Assembly: GCA_001941025.1 (NCBI GenBank)
Contig: MSHE01000020.1
Location: 12,136-61,332, forward strand
Reading direction: 5' to 3'
Origin: Lachnospiraceae bacterium Zagget3
GTDB taxonomy: Bacteria; Bacillota_A; Clostridia; Lachnospirales; Lachnospiraceae
DNA length: 49,197 bases
The notes under the pieces are model-generated. The model had not been told where the DNA came from, did not search any database, and worked only from the letters and a program-made list of their open reading frames with translations. A program made the translations under genes and the position numbers. Each line of letters opens with the position of its first letter. Position 1 is the first letter of the stretch. Of the stretch, positions 34,712 through 42,852 are shown in pieces.

Positions 34712-37700
34712 ATGAAACTCAAACAGATTTTCAAGAAGGCCGCAGCTATGGTCATGGCTGCGGTCACAGTTTTGTCCCTGTTGCCAATGAACGCTTTTGC
34801 GGCAACAGGCGATGTGGGAACCATCACCTTTACCCGCACCTACGATGCGGGTGGCAATATCATGTACTACAATTCCGGAGCAGACATCAACGGCTATCAT
34901 GCCGGAGGAACTGGAACTATTAAGTATCGGATGTATGTGGACGGCAACACCGCCTTCTGCATCCAGCCTGGTGTTCCCTTGAAGACCGGAGATACGCTGA
35001 GAGAGAGTTCTTCCGAAACCTGGAATGCTCTTTCAGCCAGTCAGAAAAAGGCTGTTGGACTGGCTCTGCTGTATGGTTATCAGGGCAACCGGGGTAATCT
35101 GAGCGGCAGTGACGATGAAATCTGGATGGCAACCCAGACCCTCGTGTGGGAGTTTGTGACGGGATGCCGCAATTCCACCGGCTCTTTTACGCAGACCAAC
35201 ACCACGGTTTATTCGCTGCACTTTGGTTCCAGCTATCCCAACAGCGGCGCGGCGGCAGCCTATGACCAGATCGTGTCCCTGTTGAACCGGCACACCACAG
35301 TGCCCAGCTTTATGAACGGCGGTTCCAGAGAGTTGGAATATAAGGACGGAGCCTACACCCTGACTCTGACGGACAGCAACGGCGTTCTGTCTGAATACAG
35401 CTTCACCAGCTCAGACAGCCGGGTGCGTATCTCCAAGTCCGGCAATACTCTGACGCTGACTTCCTCCGAAGCGCTGGATGGTTCTGTTCGCATTACCGCC
35501 ACCCGCAGCAATATCCCCACGGTCAGTGAAAGCGCCCGGCTGATCGCCTATGGTGATGACAGCTTGCAGGATGTAGTTATTGGCGTAGAAAACGCAGACC
35601 ATGTGACAGCATCTCTGAATGTCGAAACGCCTACCGGCAATCTGTCCCTGAAAAAGACCTCTGAGGACGGTGTGGTGTCCGGTATCCGTTTCACCATCGA
35701 GGGCAACGGCATCAACAAAACCGTTACCACAGGCAGCGACGGCACCATCAATCTGGAGGGGCTGGCTCCCGGTGTTTATACTGTCACCGAGCAGGGGTAC
35801 GACCGCTATGAGCCGCAGAATACCCAGCGTGTGACCATCATTGGCGGCCAGACCAGCACTGTTACCTTCAACAATGTACTAAAGCGCGGCGATCTTGTTG
35901 TAACAAAGACCAGCGAGGACGGTTTGGTAGAGGGTATGAAGTTCCACCTGTACGGCACTTCTCTTTCAGGTCTTGCTGTGGACGAATATGCCGTAACCGA
36001 CAGCGAGGGTAAAGCCTATTTTAACGATGTGTTGATTGGCACCGGCTATACGCTGGAGGAAGTGGACACGCCGGTTCGTTATGTGATTCCCGACAGTCAG
36101 ACCGCGGCGATTGAGTGGAATACTGTCACCAATAAGAGCTTCACGAACATTCTGAAAAAGTGGCAGGCTACCGTTACCAAGAGTGATGTGGAAACCGGTT
36201 CTGCCCAGGGGGATGCTTCTCTTGCCGGAGCCGTCTATGGCGTTTACAAAGGCGACCAGCTTATAGACAGCTACACCACCGATGAAAACGGTCAGTTTAC
36301 CACAGGCTTCTATGTCTGTGGCGATGATTGGAGCATCCGGGAAATCAGTCCTTCCGAGGGCTATCTGCTGGATGGCACATCCCACCATGTGGGAGCGGAG
36401 CCGGAGCTTTATACCGTTGAGTACAATCATACCTCCAATGATGTGACCGAGCAGGTCATCAAGGGAAAAATCGCCCTCATTAAGCACACGGACGATGGGG
36501 ATACCCAGCTTGAAACCCCGGAGGTAGGTGCGGAGTTTTCCGTGTATCTGAAATCTTCCGGCAGCTACGATGCTGCCAGGGACAGCGAGCGCGATTATCT
36601 CATCTGTGATGAAAACGGATTTGCTCAGACCAAAGACCTGCCTTATGGAATCTACACCGTCCATCAGGTGTCTGGCTGGGAGGGTCGGGAACTGCTGGCC
36701 GACTTTGATGTGTATATTGCAAAAGACGGGCAGATTTACCGCTACCTTGCCAACAACGCAAACTTTGAAAGCTATATCAAGATCATCAAGGTGGATTCGG
36801 AAACCGGCAAGACAATTCCCTATGCGGGAGCAGGCTTCCAGCTTTATCGCCCGGATGGAAGTAAGGTGGAAATGACTTTCACCTACCCGGAAGTGACCAC
36901 CATCGACACTTTCTACACCAATGACGAGGGCTATCTGATTACCCCGGAGACTCTGGAATATGGTTCCGGTTATTCGCTGGTGGAGGTGTCCGCCCCCTAT
37001 GGTTATGTGCTGAACACAGAGCCGGTGTATTTTGATGTGACTGCAGACGATGCCACCGAAGAAAGCGCCGTGACCGTGGTGGAAGTCATTAAGGAAAACA
37101 TGGCACAGAAGGGTATTGTCAAAATCAGCAAGACCGGCGAGGTATTTGCTTCCGTTACGGATAAGGGCACTTACCAGCCTATTTATGAAGTGCAGGGGTT
37201 ACCCGGCGCTGTTTATGAGATTACCGCCGCCGAGGACATCTATACGCTGGATGGTACGCTCCGGGCCTCTGCCGGTGAAGTGGTGGATACAATCACCACC
37301 GATGACAGCGGTATGGCCGAAAGCAAGGCACTGTACCTGGGCAAATATGAAATTCGAGAAACGGAAGCACCTTACGGCATGATGCTGAATACCGAGGTTC
37401 GTACTGTGGAGCTGGTTTATGCCGGTCAGGAGGTGGAGATCACCGAGACTTCCGCCAGCTTCTATAATGAGCGCCAGAAGGTGGCCGTTTCTCTGAATAA
37501 GGCGCTGGAACAGGACGAGGACTTCCAGATTGGCATGAACGGTGAAATCACCGCTGTGACCTTCGGACTGTATGCCGCTGAGGAACTGACCGCCGCTGAC
37601 GGTTCTGTGATCCCGGCTGACGGTCTGATTGAGATCATCTCCGTGGATATGGACGGCTTCGGTTACTGCGGTACTGACCTGCCTATGGGCAGCTACTATT

Positions 37701-38845
37701 TGCAGGAGCTGTCCACCGACAGCCACTATATTCTCTCCGATACCAAGTACCCGGTGGTCTTTGACTATGCCGGACAGGATACCGCGCTGGTGCAGATCAT
37801 CGCAAACGATGGCGAGGACATTGGCAACGACCTGATTTACGGTGAAATTCACGGGCTGAAAAAGGATGACAGCGGCAATCCGCTGGATGGTGCGCTGATT
37901 GGCCTATTCCACACCGACTGCACCGAATTTACAACAGAAAATGCGCTGGTAACTGCCACCTCTGCCGAGGACGGCAGTTTTTCTTTTGCCCAGGTGCCTT
38001 ACGGCAACTGGCTGGTGCGGGAGATCAAAGCGCCTACTGGTTATGTGCTGTCTGAGGATGCCTACCCTGTGACCATTGACGCAGACGACGCTGTGGTTGA
38101 GGTAGAGATTGAGAACACCCTGATTCGCGGCACTGTGCAGCTTATCAAGGTGGACGCGGACTACCCGGACAACAAACTGACCGGCGCAGAGTTTGAAATT
38201 TACCGGGATACCAACGGTGATGAGAAACTGGACGGCGCGGATGAGCGGCTGGGTACGCTCACTGAGGTCAGTACCGGCGTCTATGAAATGAGCGAGCTGA
38301 CCTACGGCGGCTATTTTGTGAGGGAAACCAAGGCCCCGGAGGGCTTCTATTTGGACGAAAACGCCTACTATTTCTCTATCACCGAGCATGGTAAGGCCGT
38401 GACCGTAGAAAACGAGGCTGGCAAGGGATGCTTCATCAATCAGGCACAGAAAGGTGCCTTGAGAATCGTCAAAACCTCCTCGGACGGCAAGGTGGAGGGC
38501 TTCTCCTTCCGCGTCACCGGAGAGGGCGGCTATGAGCAGGTGTTCACCACCGACAAGAAAGGCGAGATTCTGATTGAGGGCCTGCGTATTGGCGAGTACA
38601 CCGTCAGCGAAGTCTCCGACAGCGCATCTCAGAACTATGTGCTGCCCGCCGCTGCTACTGTGACTATCTCTGCGGAAAAGACCGCTACCGTTACCATGCA
38701 CAATGAACTGCGGGATACTCCGAAAACTGGCGACAGCAGCAATCCCACTCTCTGGCTGGCTCTGATGGGCGTGGCTGCCGTGGGTGCTGCCGCCTGCGGT
38801 GTATTCGCAGTGAAAAATAAGAAAAAGAAGAAGGAGGAGAAGTAA
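34712..38845 (+). CDS. Cell-wall-anchored adhesin with thioester domain and about ten Cna-B/SpaA modules
   Basis: A 1377-residue surface protein. Residues 1-30 are a signal peptide ending AFA. Residues 35-210 resemble a thioester domain: Cys83 in AFCIQPG and Gln142 in TQTLVWEF are the expected bond partners, which in other bacteria bind host proteins covalently. About ten Cna-B/SpaA repeats follow, each with a Lys near the start (for example LSLKKTSEDG, LVVTKTSEDG, IKIIKVDSETG) and a Glu in an E-x-x-A-P/TVTE strand, the usual intramolecular isopeptide partners. The C-terminus has TPKTGD, a membrane helix and KKKKKEEK, a sortase signal. It is cargo of the ICE, downstream of parB. Confidence 0.9.
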   Translation: MKLKQIFKKAAAMVMAAVTVLSLLPMNAFAATGDVGTITFTRTYDAGGNIMYYNSGADINGYHAGGTGTIKYRMYVDGNTAFCIQPGVPLKTGDTLRESSSETWNALSASQKKAVGLALLYGYQGNRGNLSGSDDEIWMATQTLVWEFVTGCRNSTGSFTQTNTTVYSLHFGSSYPNSGAAAAYDQIVSLLNRHTTVPSFMNGGSRELEYKDGAYTLTLTDSNGVLSEYSFTSSDSRVRISKSGNTLTLTSSEALDGSVRITATRSNIPTVSESARLIAYGDDSLQDVVIGVENADHVTASLNVETPTGNLSLKKTSEDGVVSGIRFTIEGNGINKTVTTGSDGTINLEGLAPGVYTVTEQGYDRYEPQNTQRVTIIGGQTSTVTFNNVLKRGDLVVTKTSEDGLVEGMKFHLYGTSLSGLAVDEYAVTDSEGKAYFNDVLIGTGYTLEEVDTPVRYVIPDSQTAAIEWNTVTNKSFTNILKKWQATVTKSDVETGSAQGDASLAGAVYGVYKGDQLIDSYTTDENGQFTTGFYVCGDDWSIREISPSEGYLLDGTSHHVGAEPELYTVEYNHTSNDVTEQVIKGKIALIKHTDDGDTQLETPEVGAEFSVYLKSSGSYDAARDSERDYLICDENGFAQTKDLPYGIYTVHQVSGWEGRELLADFDVYIAKDGQIYRYLANNANFESYIKIIKVDSETGKTIPYAGAGFQLYRPDGSKVEMTFTYPEVTTIDTFYTNDEGYLITPETLEYGSGYSLVEVSAPYGYVLNTEPVYFDVTADDATEESAVTVVEVIKENMAQKGIVKISKTGEVFASVTDKGTYQPIYEVQGLPGAVYEITAAEDIYTLDGTLRASAGEVVDTITTDDSGMAESKALYLGKYEIRETEAPYGMMLNTEVRTVELVYAGQEVEITETSASFYNERQKVAVSLNKALEQDEDFQIGMNGEITAVTFGLYAAEELTAADGSVIPADGLIEIISVDMDGFGYCGTDLPMGSYYLQELSTDSHYILSDTKYPVVFDYAGQDTALVQIIANDGEDIGNDLIYGEIHGLKKDDSGNPLDGALIGLFHTDCTEFTTENALVTATSAEDGSFSFAQVPYGNWLVREIKAPTGYVLSEDAYPVTIDADDAVVEVEIENTLIRGTVQLIKVDADYPDNKLTGAEFEIYRDTNGDEKLDGADERLGTLTEVSTGVYEMSELTYGGYFVRETKAPEGFYLDENAYYFSITEHGKAVTVENEAGKGCFINQAQKGALRIVKTSSDGKVEGFSFRVTGEGGYEQVFTTDKKGEILIEGLRIGEYTVSEVSDSASQNYVLPAAATVTISAEKTATVTMHNELRDTPKTGDSSNPTLWLALMGVAAVGAAACGVFAVKNKKKKKEEK

Positions 38846-38847
38846 TC

Positions 38848-38937
38848 ATGGAACCGAAAACCATCATTGGTATTGCGCTGGTCGCCTTGATCGCTGGCGC
38901 ACTTGTATTTCTGAACATCCGTAATCGAAAAAAGTAA
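38848..38937 (+). CDS. Tiny membrane protein (29 aa)
   Basis: A 29-residue ORF, MEPKTIIGIALVALIAGALV and then a short basic tail (NRKK), consisting of one transmembrane helix. It lies two bases after the adhesin stop, and AAGGAGGAG at the end of the adhesin gene is its ribosome binding site. It could help secretion or sorting of the adhesin, or belong to the conjugation machinery; neither can be shown. A GGGGCGGC/GCTGCCCC hairpin follows. Confidence 0.6.
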   Translation: MEPKTIIGIALVALIAGALVFLNIRNRKK

Positions 38938-39003
38938 TACACCTTGGGGCGGCTTTCGAGCTGCCCCGTTTACATACCTCAAGAAAGGAGGCATTTGACA
39001 GGT

Positions 39004-39252
39004 ATGAAAGAACGATTTGAACAACGGCTGTTTCGTGTGTTTTCCCATGCCGGATATTCGCCCATCCGCATCCTGACAGTGACACCGGAGGAGATGGTGG
39101 AGATACCTGGCGTGACGGTTCCGGGGATTCGGGCGGTGCTGTGTGTTCAGAACAGAGTGCTGGCAGATCAGAACAATGTCCGTAAGGGACGATTGGTGGC
39201 TGAACTGATGAAAGCGGCACAGGAAAGAGAGGGGATAGTCCATGATGGGTAA
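39004..39252 (+). CDS. ICE accessory protein (82 aa)
   Basis: An 82-residue basic protein beginning MKERFEQRLFRVFSHAGYSP and containing TPEEMVEIPGVTVPGIRAVL, which looks like a helix-hairpin-helix or short DNA-binding segment. AAGGAGG lies 11 bases before the ATG. The stop overlaps the next start. First of a series of overlapping genes that end with the large methyltransferase/helicase gene. Family not recognised. Confidence 0.65.
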   Translation: MKERFEQRLFRVFSHAGYSPIRILTVTPEEMVEIPGVTVPGIRAVLCVQNRVLADQNNVRKGRLVAELMKAAQEREGIVHDG

Positions 39253-39559
39253 AGAGGTCTTTGAATATGGTGGGTATCATTTTATCCCAGAACGCCAATT
39301 CTCCGCTGCGGAAAATGATTTTTACAGGATTTCCCGCCGTCAAAGGATAGACCGGGAGATAGGAATTTGTGAGCCGGGTTATGCCTATGAGAGTAAATAC
39401 CCATATTCACATGACGCCTTCTATGCTGCTTCCCCAGACAAGGAGTGTGACCTGTTCCGTTGTGTAGAGAATGGGCGGCTTTACCTGCCCTGTGAGCATG
39501 ATCTTCAGGAATACATGGAAACGCCGCAGAGAGGACGGAGGAATGATTATGAACGATGA
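39242..39559 (+). CDS. ICE accessory protein (105 aa)
   Basis: A 105-residue ORF, rich in Tyr and Arg (FEYGGYHFIPERQF, FYRISRRQRID, PYSHDAFYAA, GRLYLPCEHDLQEYM). It overlaps the preceding gene by 11 bases, and AAAGAGAGGGGA supplies the ribosome binding site. Proteins of this style are recurrent in Tn1549-like ICEs but I cannot name the family. Confidence 0.65.
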   Translation: MMGKEVFEYGGYHFIPERQFSAAENDFYRISRRQRIDREIGICEPGYAYESKYPYSHDAFYAASPDKECDLFRCVENGRLYLPCEHDLQEYMETPQRGRRNDYER

Positions 39560-40163
39560 AAAGCATATGGCTGGTGACTATGAAATCATCCAGGCGGTGC
39601 ATATTGGCGACAGAGAAATCGTGATCGGCCAGAACGAGGCCGATGAAAATGGTCTGCCCTACATGGTGGGCTATTACGAGAGTAACGCTATTCTGGGGCG
39701 GTACTACGATGTGATTGGCAGTGACGATTTTCTGGAGATCATGGAACTGTATGGTCAGCGGATTATGGAGCAGAGCCAGAAAACCCGCGCCGAGCTATCA
39801 ACTCCGAAAATCCAAGGCATTGACAACGCGCCCATTACCGCTGAGGGCTGCACACCTATCAGCTATGACGATGATCTGAATGGAAAGGTCATTGTCATCA
39901 AGCCGGAGGTACTGCGCCCGGAATACCGCAGGGCTACCTCTCAGGTCAAGCTGTGTACCGGTGGCTTTGGTGCTTCTCCCCATAGCCGTGGTACAGCGGT
40001 TTATTGCACCGAGGTTTATTCGGGACGGCAAGCCCGATTTGAGCGGCAGGACATTCTCGGCGTGTTGGAGCCGGAGAATCAACCCAAGTGGGTGCAGCAT
40101 TTTTTGTTGGTACTCCGGCAGACAGAGAAGCAGAAACAGGCTGTAGATAAGGGGGCACGGTGA
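39549..40163 (+). CDS. ICE accessory protein (204 aa)
   Basis: A 204-residue soluble protein. The N-terminal part (DYEIIQAVHIGDREIVIGQNE) is similar to that of the next gene (YVITDSVHVGSAEFVIGQNE), so the two share a domain. The C-terminal half has GKVIVIKPEVLRPEYR, CTGGFGASPHSRGTAVYC and RFERQDILGVL. ATG 39549 has GGAGG 7 bases upstream and overlaps the previous gene by 11 bases. Unknown function. Confidence 0.7.
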   Translation: MNDEKHMAGDYEIIQAVHIGDREIVIGQNEADENGLPYMVGYYESNAILGRYYDVIGSDDFLEIMELYGQRIMEQSQKTRAELSTPKIQGIDNAPITAEGCTPISYDDDLNGKVIVIKPEVLRPEYRRATSQVKLCTGGFGASPHSRGTAVYCTEVYSGRQARFERQDILGVLEPENQPKWVQHFLLVLRQTEKQKQAVDKGAR

Positions 40164-40444
40164 TGGAGCAGAGAATCAACGAGGGCTATGTGATTACCGA
40201 TTCTGTCCATGTTGGCAGTGCGGAATTTGTGATTGGCCAGAATGAAACCAAGTACGGCACCATGTATGTGACATGGAGATGTTCCAATGGCACGGATTAT
40301 TATTGGGGCCATTATTTTGATGACCATTTTGCTGCACAGAAAGACCTTGTAGCGCGGGCACAGGAAGAAGTGCAGTATTTGGATGCAAAACGACAGTCGC
40401 AGGAGCAACAGAAACCGCCAAAAAAGAAGGAGCGTGAACGATAA
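40163..40444 (+). CDS. ICE accessory protein, paralogue of preceding N-terminus (93 aa)
   Basis: A 93-residue protein whose first 25 residues resemble those of the gene at 39549 (EGYVITDSVHVGSAEFVIGQNE). It has a Trp/Tyr-rich middle (YVTWRCSNGTDYYWGHYF) and a very basic C-terminus (PPKKKERER). The ATG overlaps the previous stop (TGATG). Unknown function. Confidence 0.68.
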   Translation: MEQRINEGYVITDSVHVGSAEFVIGQNETKYGTMYVTWRCSNGTDYYWGHYFDDHFAAQKDLVARAQEEVQYLDAKRQSQEQQKPPKKKERER

Positions 40445-41409
40445 TGGATATGACCATCCGCCCGTTACGGGCTGAAGAACGAAAATACACCTACGCCCAG
40501 AGCCAGCAGCTCACCATGCAGACCGGAGCCATTGGCTATCTGCGGGGCGATTTTGACAGCAGCGGCACCGGATTTCATACCACCTGGTTTGACGAGGTGG
40601 AAAGCCGCAAGACCGCTGAATTTAAGGCGGAGTTTGATGAAGTTATCAACGCTCTTAGGTTTGATGAACGGTACGGTGGTGTACTGGCCGGACGCTCTGC
40701 TATGCAGAAATACGGCAGGAGCCAGCCGGATAGCGGCTTTGAGGGGAATTACGCCACGGAGTACGGCTTCCGCGTTGACACCGGGAACTTTGCCTATCTT
40801 CTGCGCTGTATTCCGGTCAAGGGAGATTATAACTTTTACTGTTGGTGCTTTGAAGCTAAATGGCTTGACCGTCATTTGAAGCAGGCGGAAAAAGGCATCC
40901 GTTTCATAGACCCGCACTATAAGGAACTGTTCCGCATTCCGGACGGCGATAAAATCCGAATCACCTATGCGGACGGGGAAAAGGTTGACCGTGCTTGCTG
41001 GTATATCGACGAGTGCCATTTGGAGGTGGGCAATCCCAACTGGGACAGCCTTTACCACATCTGCCAGTTTGCCGAGATGATGGAGCGAAACGGCAGCACG
41101 GTCATCCCATTGCGCTCCTCCCTGCCGGAACAGTGCTACGGCGTTCTGCCCAGCACCGGAGAACTGGTAATCGTCAAGAAAGGCGAATCCGGGTATTATC
41201 GGACCGATATTGACATGGGCAGCAAAGAGGAAAATCGCTTGCTGGCAGAGGATTATAACGGCAAGCTGGGCGTCAGCAAGGCGCAGGCTGCCGCTATGCT
41301 GGCCGGTTCCATGTTCGGCTGGCAGGTGCCCGCCGCTGACCCGAAGCATTATGACGAGCAAGGTCAGCCCGCCCGTCCAAAGCAGAAAGACAGAGGTGAT
41401 GCCAGATGA
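40444..41409 (+). CDS. ICE accessory protein (321 aa)
   Basis: A 321-residue soluble protein. Recognisable blocks are QTGAIGYLRGDFDSSGTGFHTTWF (about residue 25), KGDYNFYCWCFEAKWLDRHL, and a middle/C-terminal region DGDKIRITYADGEKV and YHICQFAEMMERNGSTVIPL that recurs, to my memory, in accessory proteins of conjugative elements. The start overlaps the previous stop (TAATG). No catalytic motif seen; function unknown. Confidence 0.7.
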   Translation: MDMTIRPLRAEERKYTYAQSQQLTMQTGAIGYLRGDFDSSGTGFHTTWFDEVESRKTAEFKAEFDEVINALRFDERYGGVLAGRSAMQKYGRSQPDSGFEGNYATEYGFRVDTGNFAYLLRCIPVKGDYNFYCWCFEAKWLDRHLKQAEKGIRFIDPHYKELFRIPDGDKIRITYADGEKVDRACWYIDECHLEVGNPNWDSLYHICQFAEMMERNGSTVIPLRSSLPEQCYGVLPSTGELVIVKKGESGYYRTDIDMGSKEENRLLAEDYNGKLGVSKAQAAAMLAGSMFGWQVPAADPKHYDEQGQPARPKQKDRGDAR

Positions 41410-41588
41410 AATATTGTGTTTCCATGAAGGAAGTCAGTTACGGCAGCGTTGTTGTGGAGGCAAAAAGCAAAGAGGAAGCTATCCAGAAAGCGGAACAGGC
41501 ATATTATGACGGCAATGTCTTTTGGAAAGACAGCAGCATTGAAACCGAGGCTGTTCGCAAAGAACCAGATCGGGGGTGGGAGCGATGA
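41406..41588 (+). CDS. DpnD/PcfM-like small protein (60 aa)
   Basis: A 60-residue protein beginning MKYCVSMKEVSYGSVVVEAKS and then KEEAIQKAEQAYYDGNVFW, the strand-strand-helix layout of DpnD/PcfM-type proteins found on conjugative plasmids and ICEs. The role of that family is not known to me. ATGA overlaps at both ends show that it lies in a continuous operon. Confidence 0.6.
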   Translation: MKYCVSMKEVSYGSVVVEAKSKEEAIQKAEQAYYDGNVFWKDSSIETEAVRKEPDRGWER

Positions 41589-41962
41589 GCGCTTTGTACC
41601 GCAGCAATGCAAAGGAAATTGACTACGAAGAAGTTACCGTTCTGGATAAGCCTATGCTGTTTACCTGTCTGCGGGTTGACCGGGCTACCGTACCCAAAGG
41701 GATGTACTGCTATGAGGTACGCCATGATGACGAGGGTCGGGGCGATCCCTGTGAAATTGCCAACTGGGTCATGGTCAATCATTGGGGAACGCTGATCTCC
41801 AATCAGCCGATTGCATTGAAGAAAAACGCCGCCTCCAGCAATGCCTATCGGGAAATTGAGCCGGAAAAGGACTGGAATTATGAGGGCGTGGATTCCACCT
41901 TGCAGGAATATATGGAGAAGCACCCACCGAAAAAGGAACGGAATCGGGGTGATGCCCGATGA
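41585..41962 (+). CDS. Polyvalent-protein-type domain protein (LPD28-like)
   Basis: A 125-residue protein with LFTCLRVDRATVPKGMYCYEVRHDDEGRGDP and WVMVNHWGTLISNQPI, which I believe corresponds to a 'large polyvalent protein associated' domain (LPD28-like) seen in ICEs and phages. The family name is from memory and uncertain. The start overlaps the previous stop (ATGA) and the end overlaps the next start. Confidence 0.6.
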   Translation: MSALYRSNAKEIDYEEVTVLDKPMLFTCLRVDRATVPKGMYCYEVRHDDEGRGDPCEIANWVMVNHWGTLISNQPIALKKNAASSNAYREIEPEKDWNYEGVDSTLQEYMEKHPPKKERNRGDAR

Positions 41963-42504
41963 CAGAGGAACGGCACATTATCTGGAGCAATTACGATCTG
42001 GACTATGAGGATTGGAAAGACGATCTGGAAGCTGATTATCCGGATTTATCTGAACAGGAACGCATTATGCTCATGTATGAGATCAACGGTGATTATCTGG
42101 ATGATGAGCGCACGAATCTGGATGTGCAGCTCAGCCAGCCCATTCTTGTGATTGGTGATCTGGGCCTATGGAACGGGCGGCGCATGGGCTATAAGGAAAT
42201 CCACAGCGGTAAAATCTGCGACTGCCTTTATGCCGATACCGATTACTCCACCTGGTATGTGGATAAGTTGGGCGATCTGCGCTGTGACGCTATCCACCAC
42301 GACGGCACCAACCATTATCTCTACCGCACCTACAAGGACGGTGTGCGGCAGTCTCAAATCGACAATCTGAAAGAAAAACTGTATTACGGCACAGCGACCC
42401 GCGCTGACATTACCCGAATCACCCGTAGACTTGGAGATGAAATCGCTAAAGTCTACGGGTTTTCTATTCCCCGTCAGCGGCAGGCGGCAGCCGTGGAAAG
42501 GTAG
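41959..42504 (+). CDS. ICE accessory protein (181 aa)
   Basis: A 181-residue, mostly acidic protein. N-terminal YDLDYEDWKDDLEADYPDLSEQERIML, then PILVIGDLGLWNGRRMGYKEI, HHDGTNHYLYRTYKDG and a basic C-terminus. The order 'helical N-terminus, then a small beta domain' recurs in neighbouring genes of similar ICEs. ATGA overlap with the previous gene. Unknown function. Confidence 0.68.
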   Translation: MTEERHIIWSNYDLDYEDWKDDLEADYPDLSEQERIMLMYEINGDYLDDERTNLDVQLSQPILVIGDLGLWNGRRMGYKEIHSGKICDCLYADTDYSTWYVDKLGDLRCDAIHHDGTNHYLYRTYKDGVRQSQIDNLKEKLYYGTATRADITRITRRLGDEIAKVYGFSIPRQRQAAAVER

Positions 42505-42510
42505 GAAAAA

Positions 42511-42816
42511 ATGGCACAGTTACCCCCGGTTCATATCAAGCTGAATCCCGAAAACTTCGATTTGCTCTTATCTATTCTGGCGCACAACACTGAAATCAGG
42601 GAGTTGCCGGAGCTGGCCAACGATGCCCATGACCTATTAGACAAGCGGCTTCGGTTTTCCCGGCTCTGCACCGATCTGAGTGGCAGAGCGTATGTGGACA
42701 GCTTCCTCTATGAACAGGAAGCCGTGGAGATGCTCTGGCAGCTTTTGTTTGCCGCAGCGGACGCGGATATGCCGGTAACGGTGTATCACTATCAGCTTCA
42801 ACCCGGTTCCCATTAA
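42511..42816 (+). CDS. ICE accessory protein (101 aa)
   Basis: A 101-residue protein (PPVHIKLNPENFDLLLSILAHNTEI, LDKRLRFSRL, YEQEAVEMLWQLLFAAADAD), predicted mainly helical. It starts 6 bases after the previous stop, with AAAGGTAGG upstream. Last small gene before the large one. Family not recognised. Confidence 0.65.
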   Translation: MAQLPPVHIKLNPENFDLLLSILAHNTEIRELPELANDAHDLLDKRLRFSRLCTDLSGRAYVDSFLYEQEAVEMLWQLLFAAADADMPVTVYHYQLQPGSH

Positions 42817-42852
42817 AACTACAATCCCTTGCCATGACTGGAGGTGTATCGG

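Noticed and set aside
34504..34923. 139-codon ORF overlapping the parB stop and the adhesin start
   Set aside because: The ATGA overlap with parB looked promising, but its second half is the adhesin signal-peptide region in another frame and it has no recognisable features.
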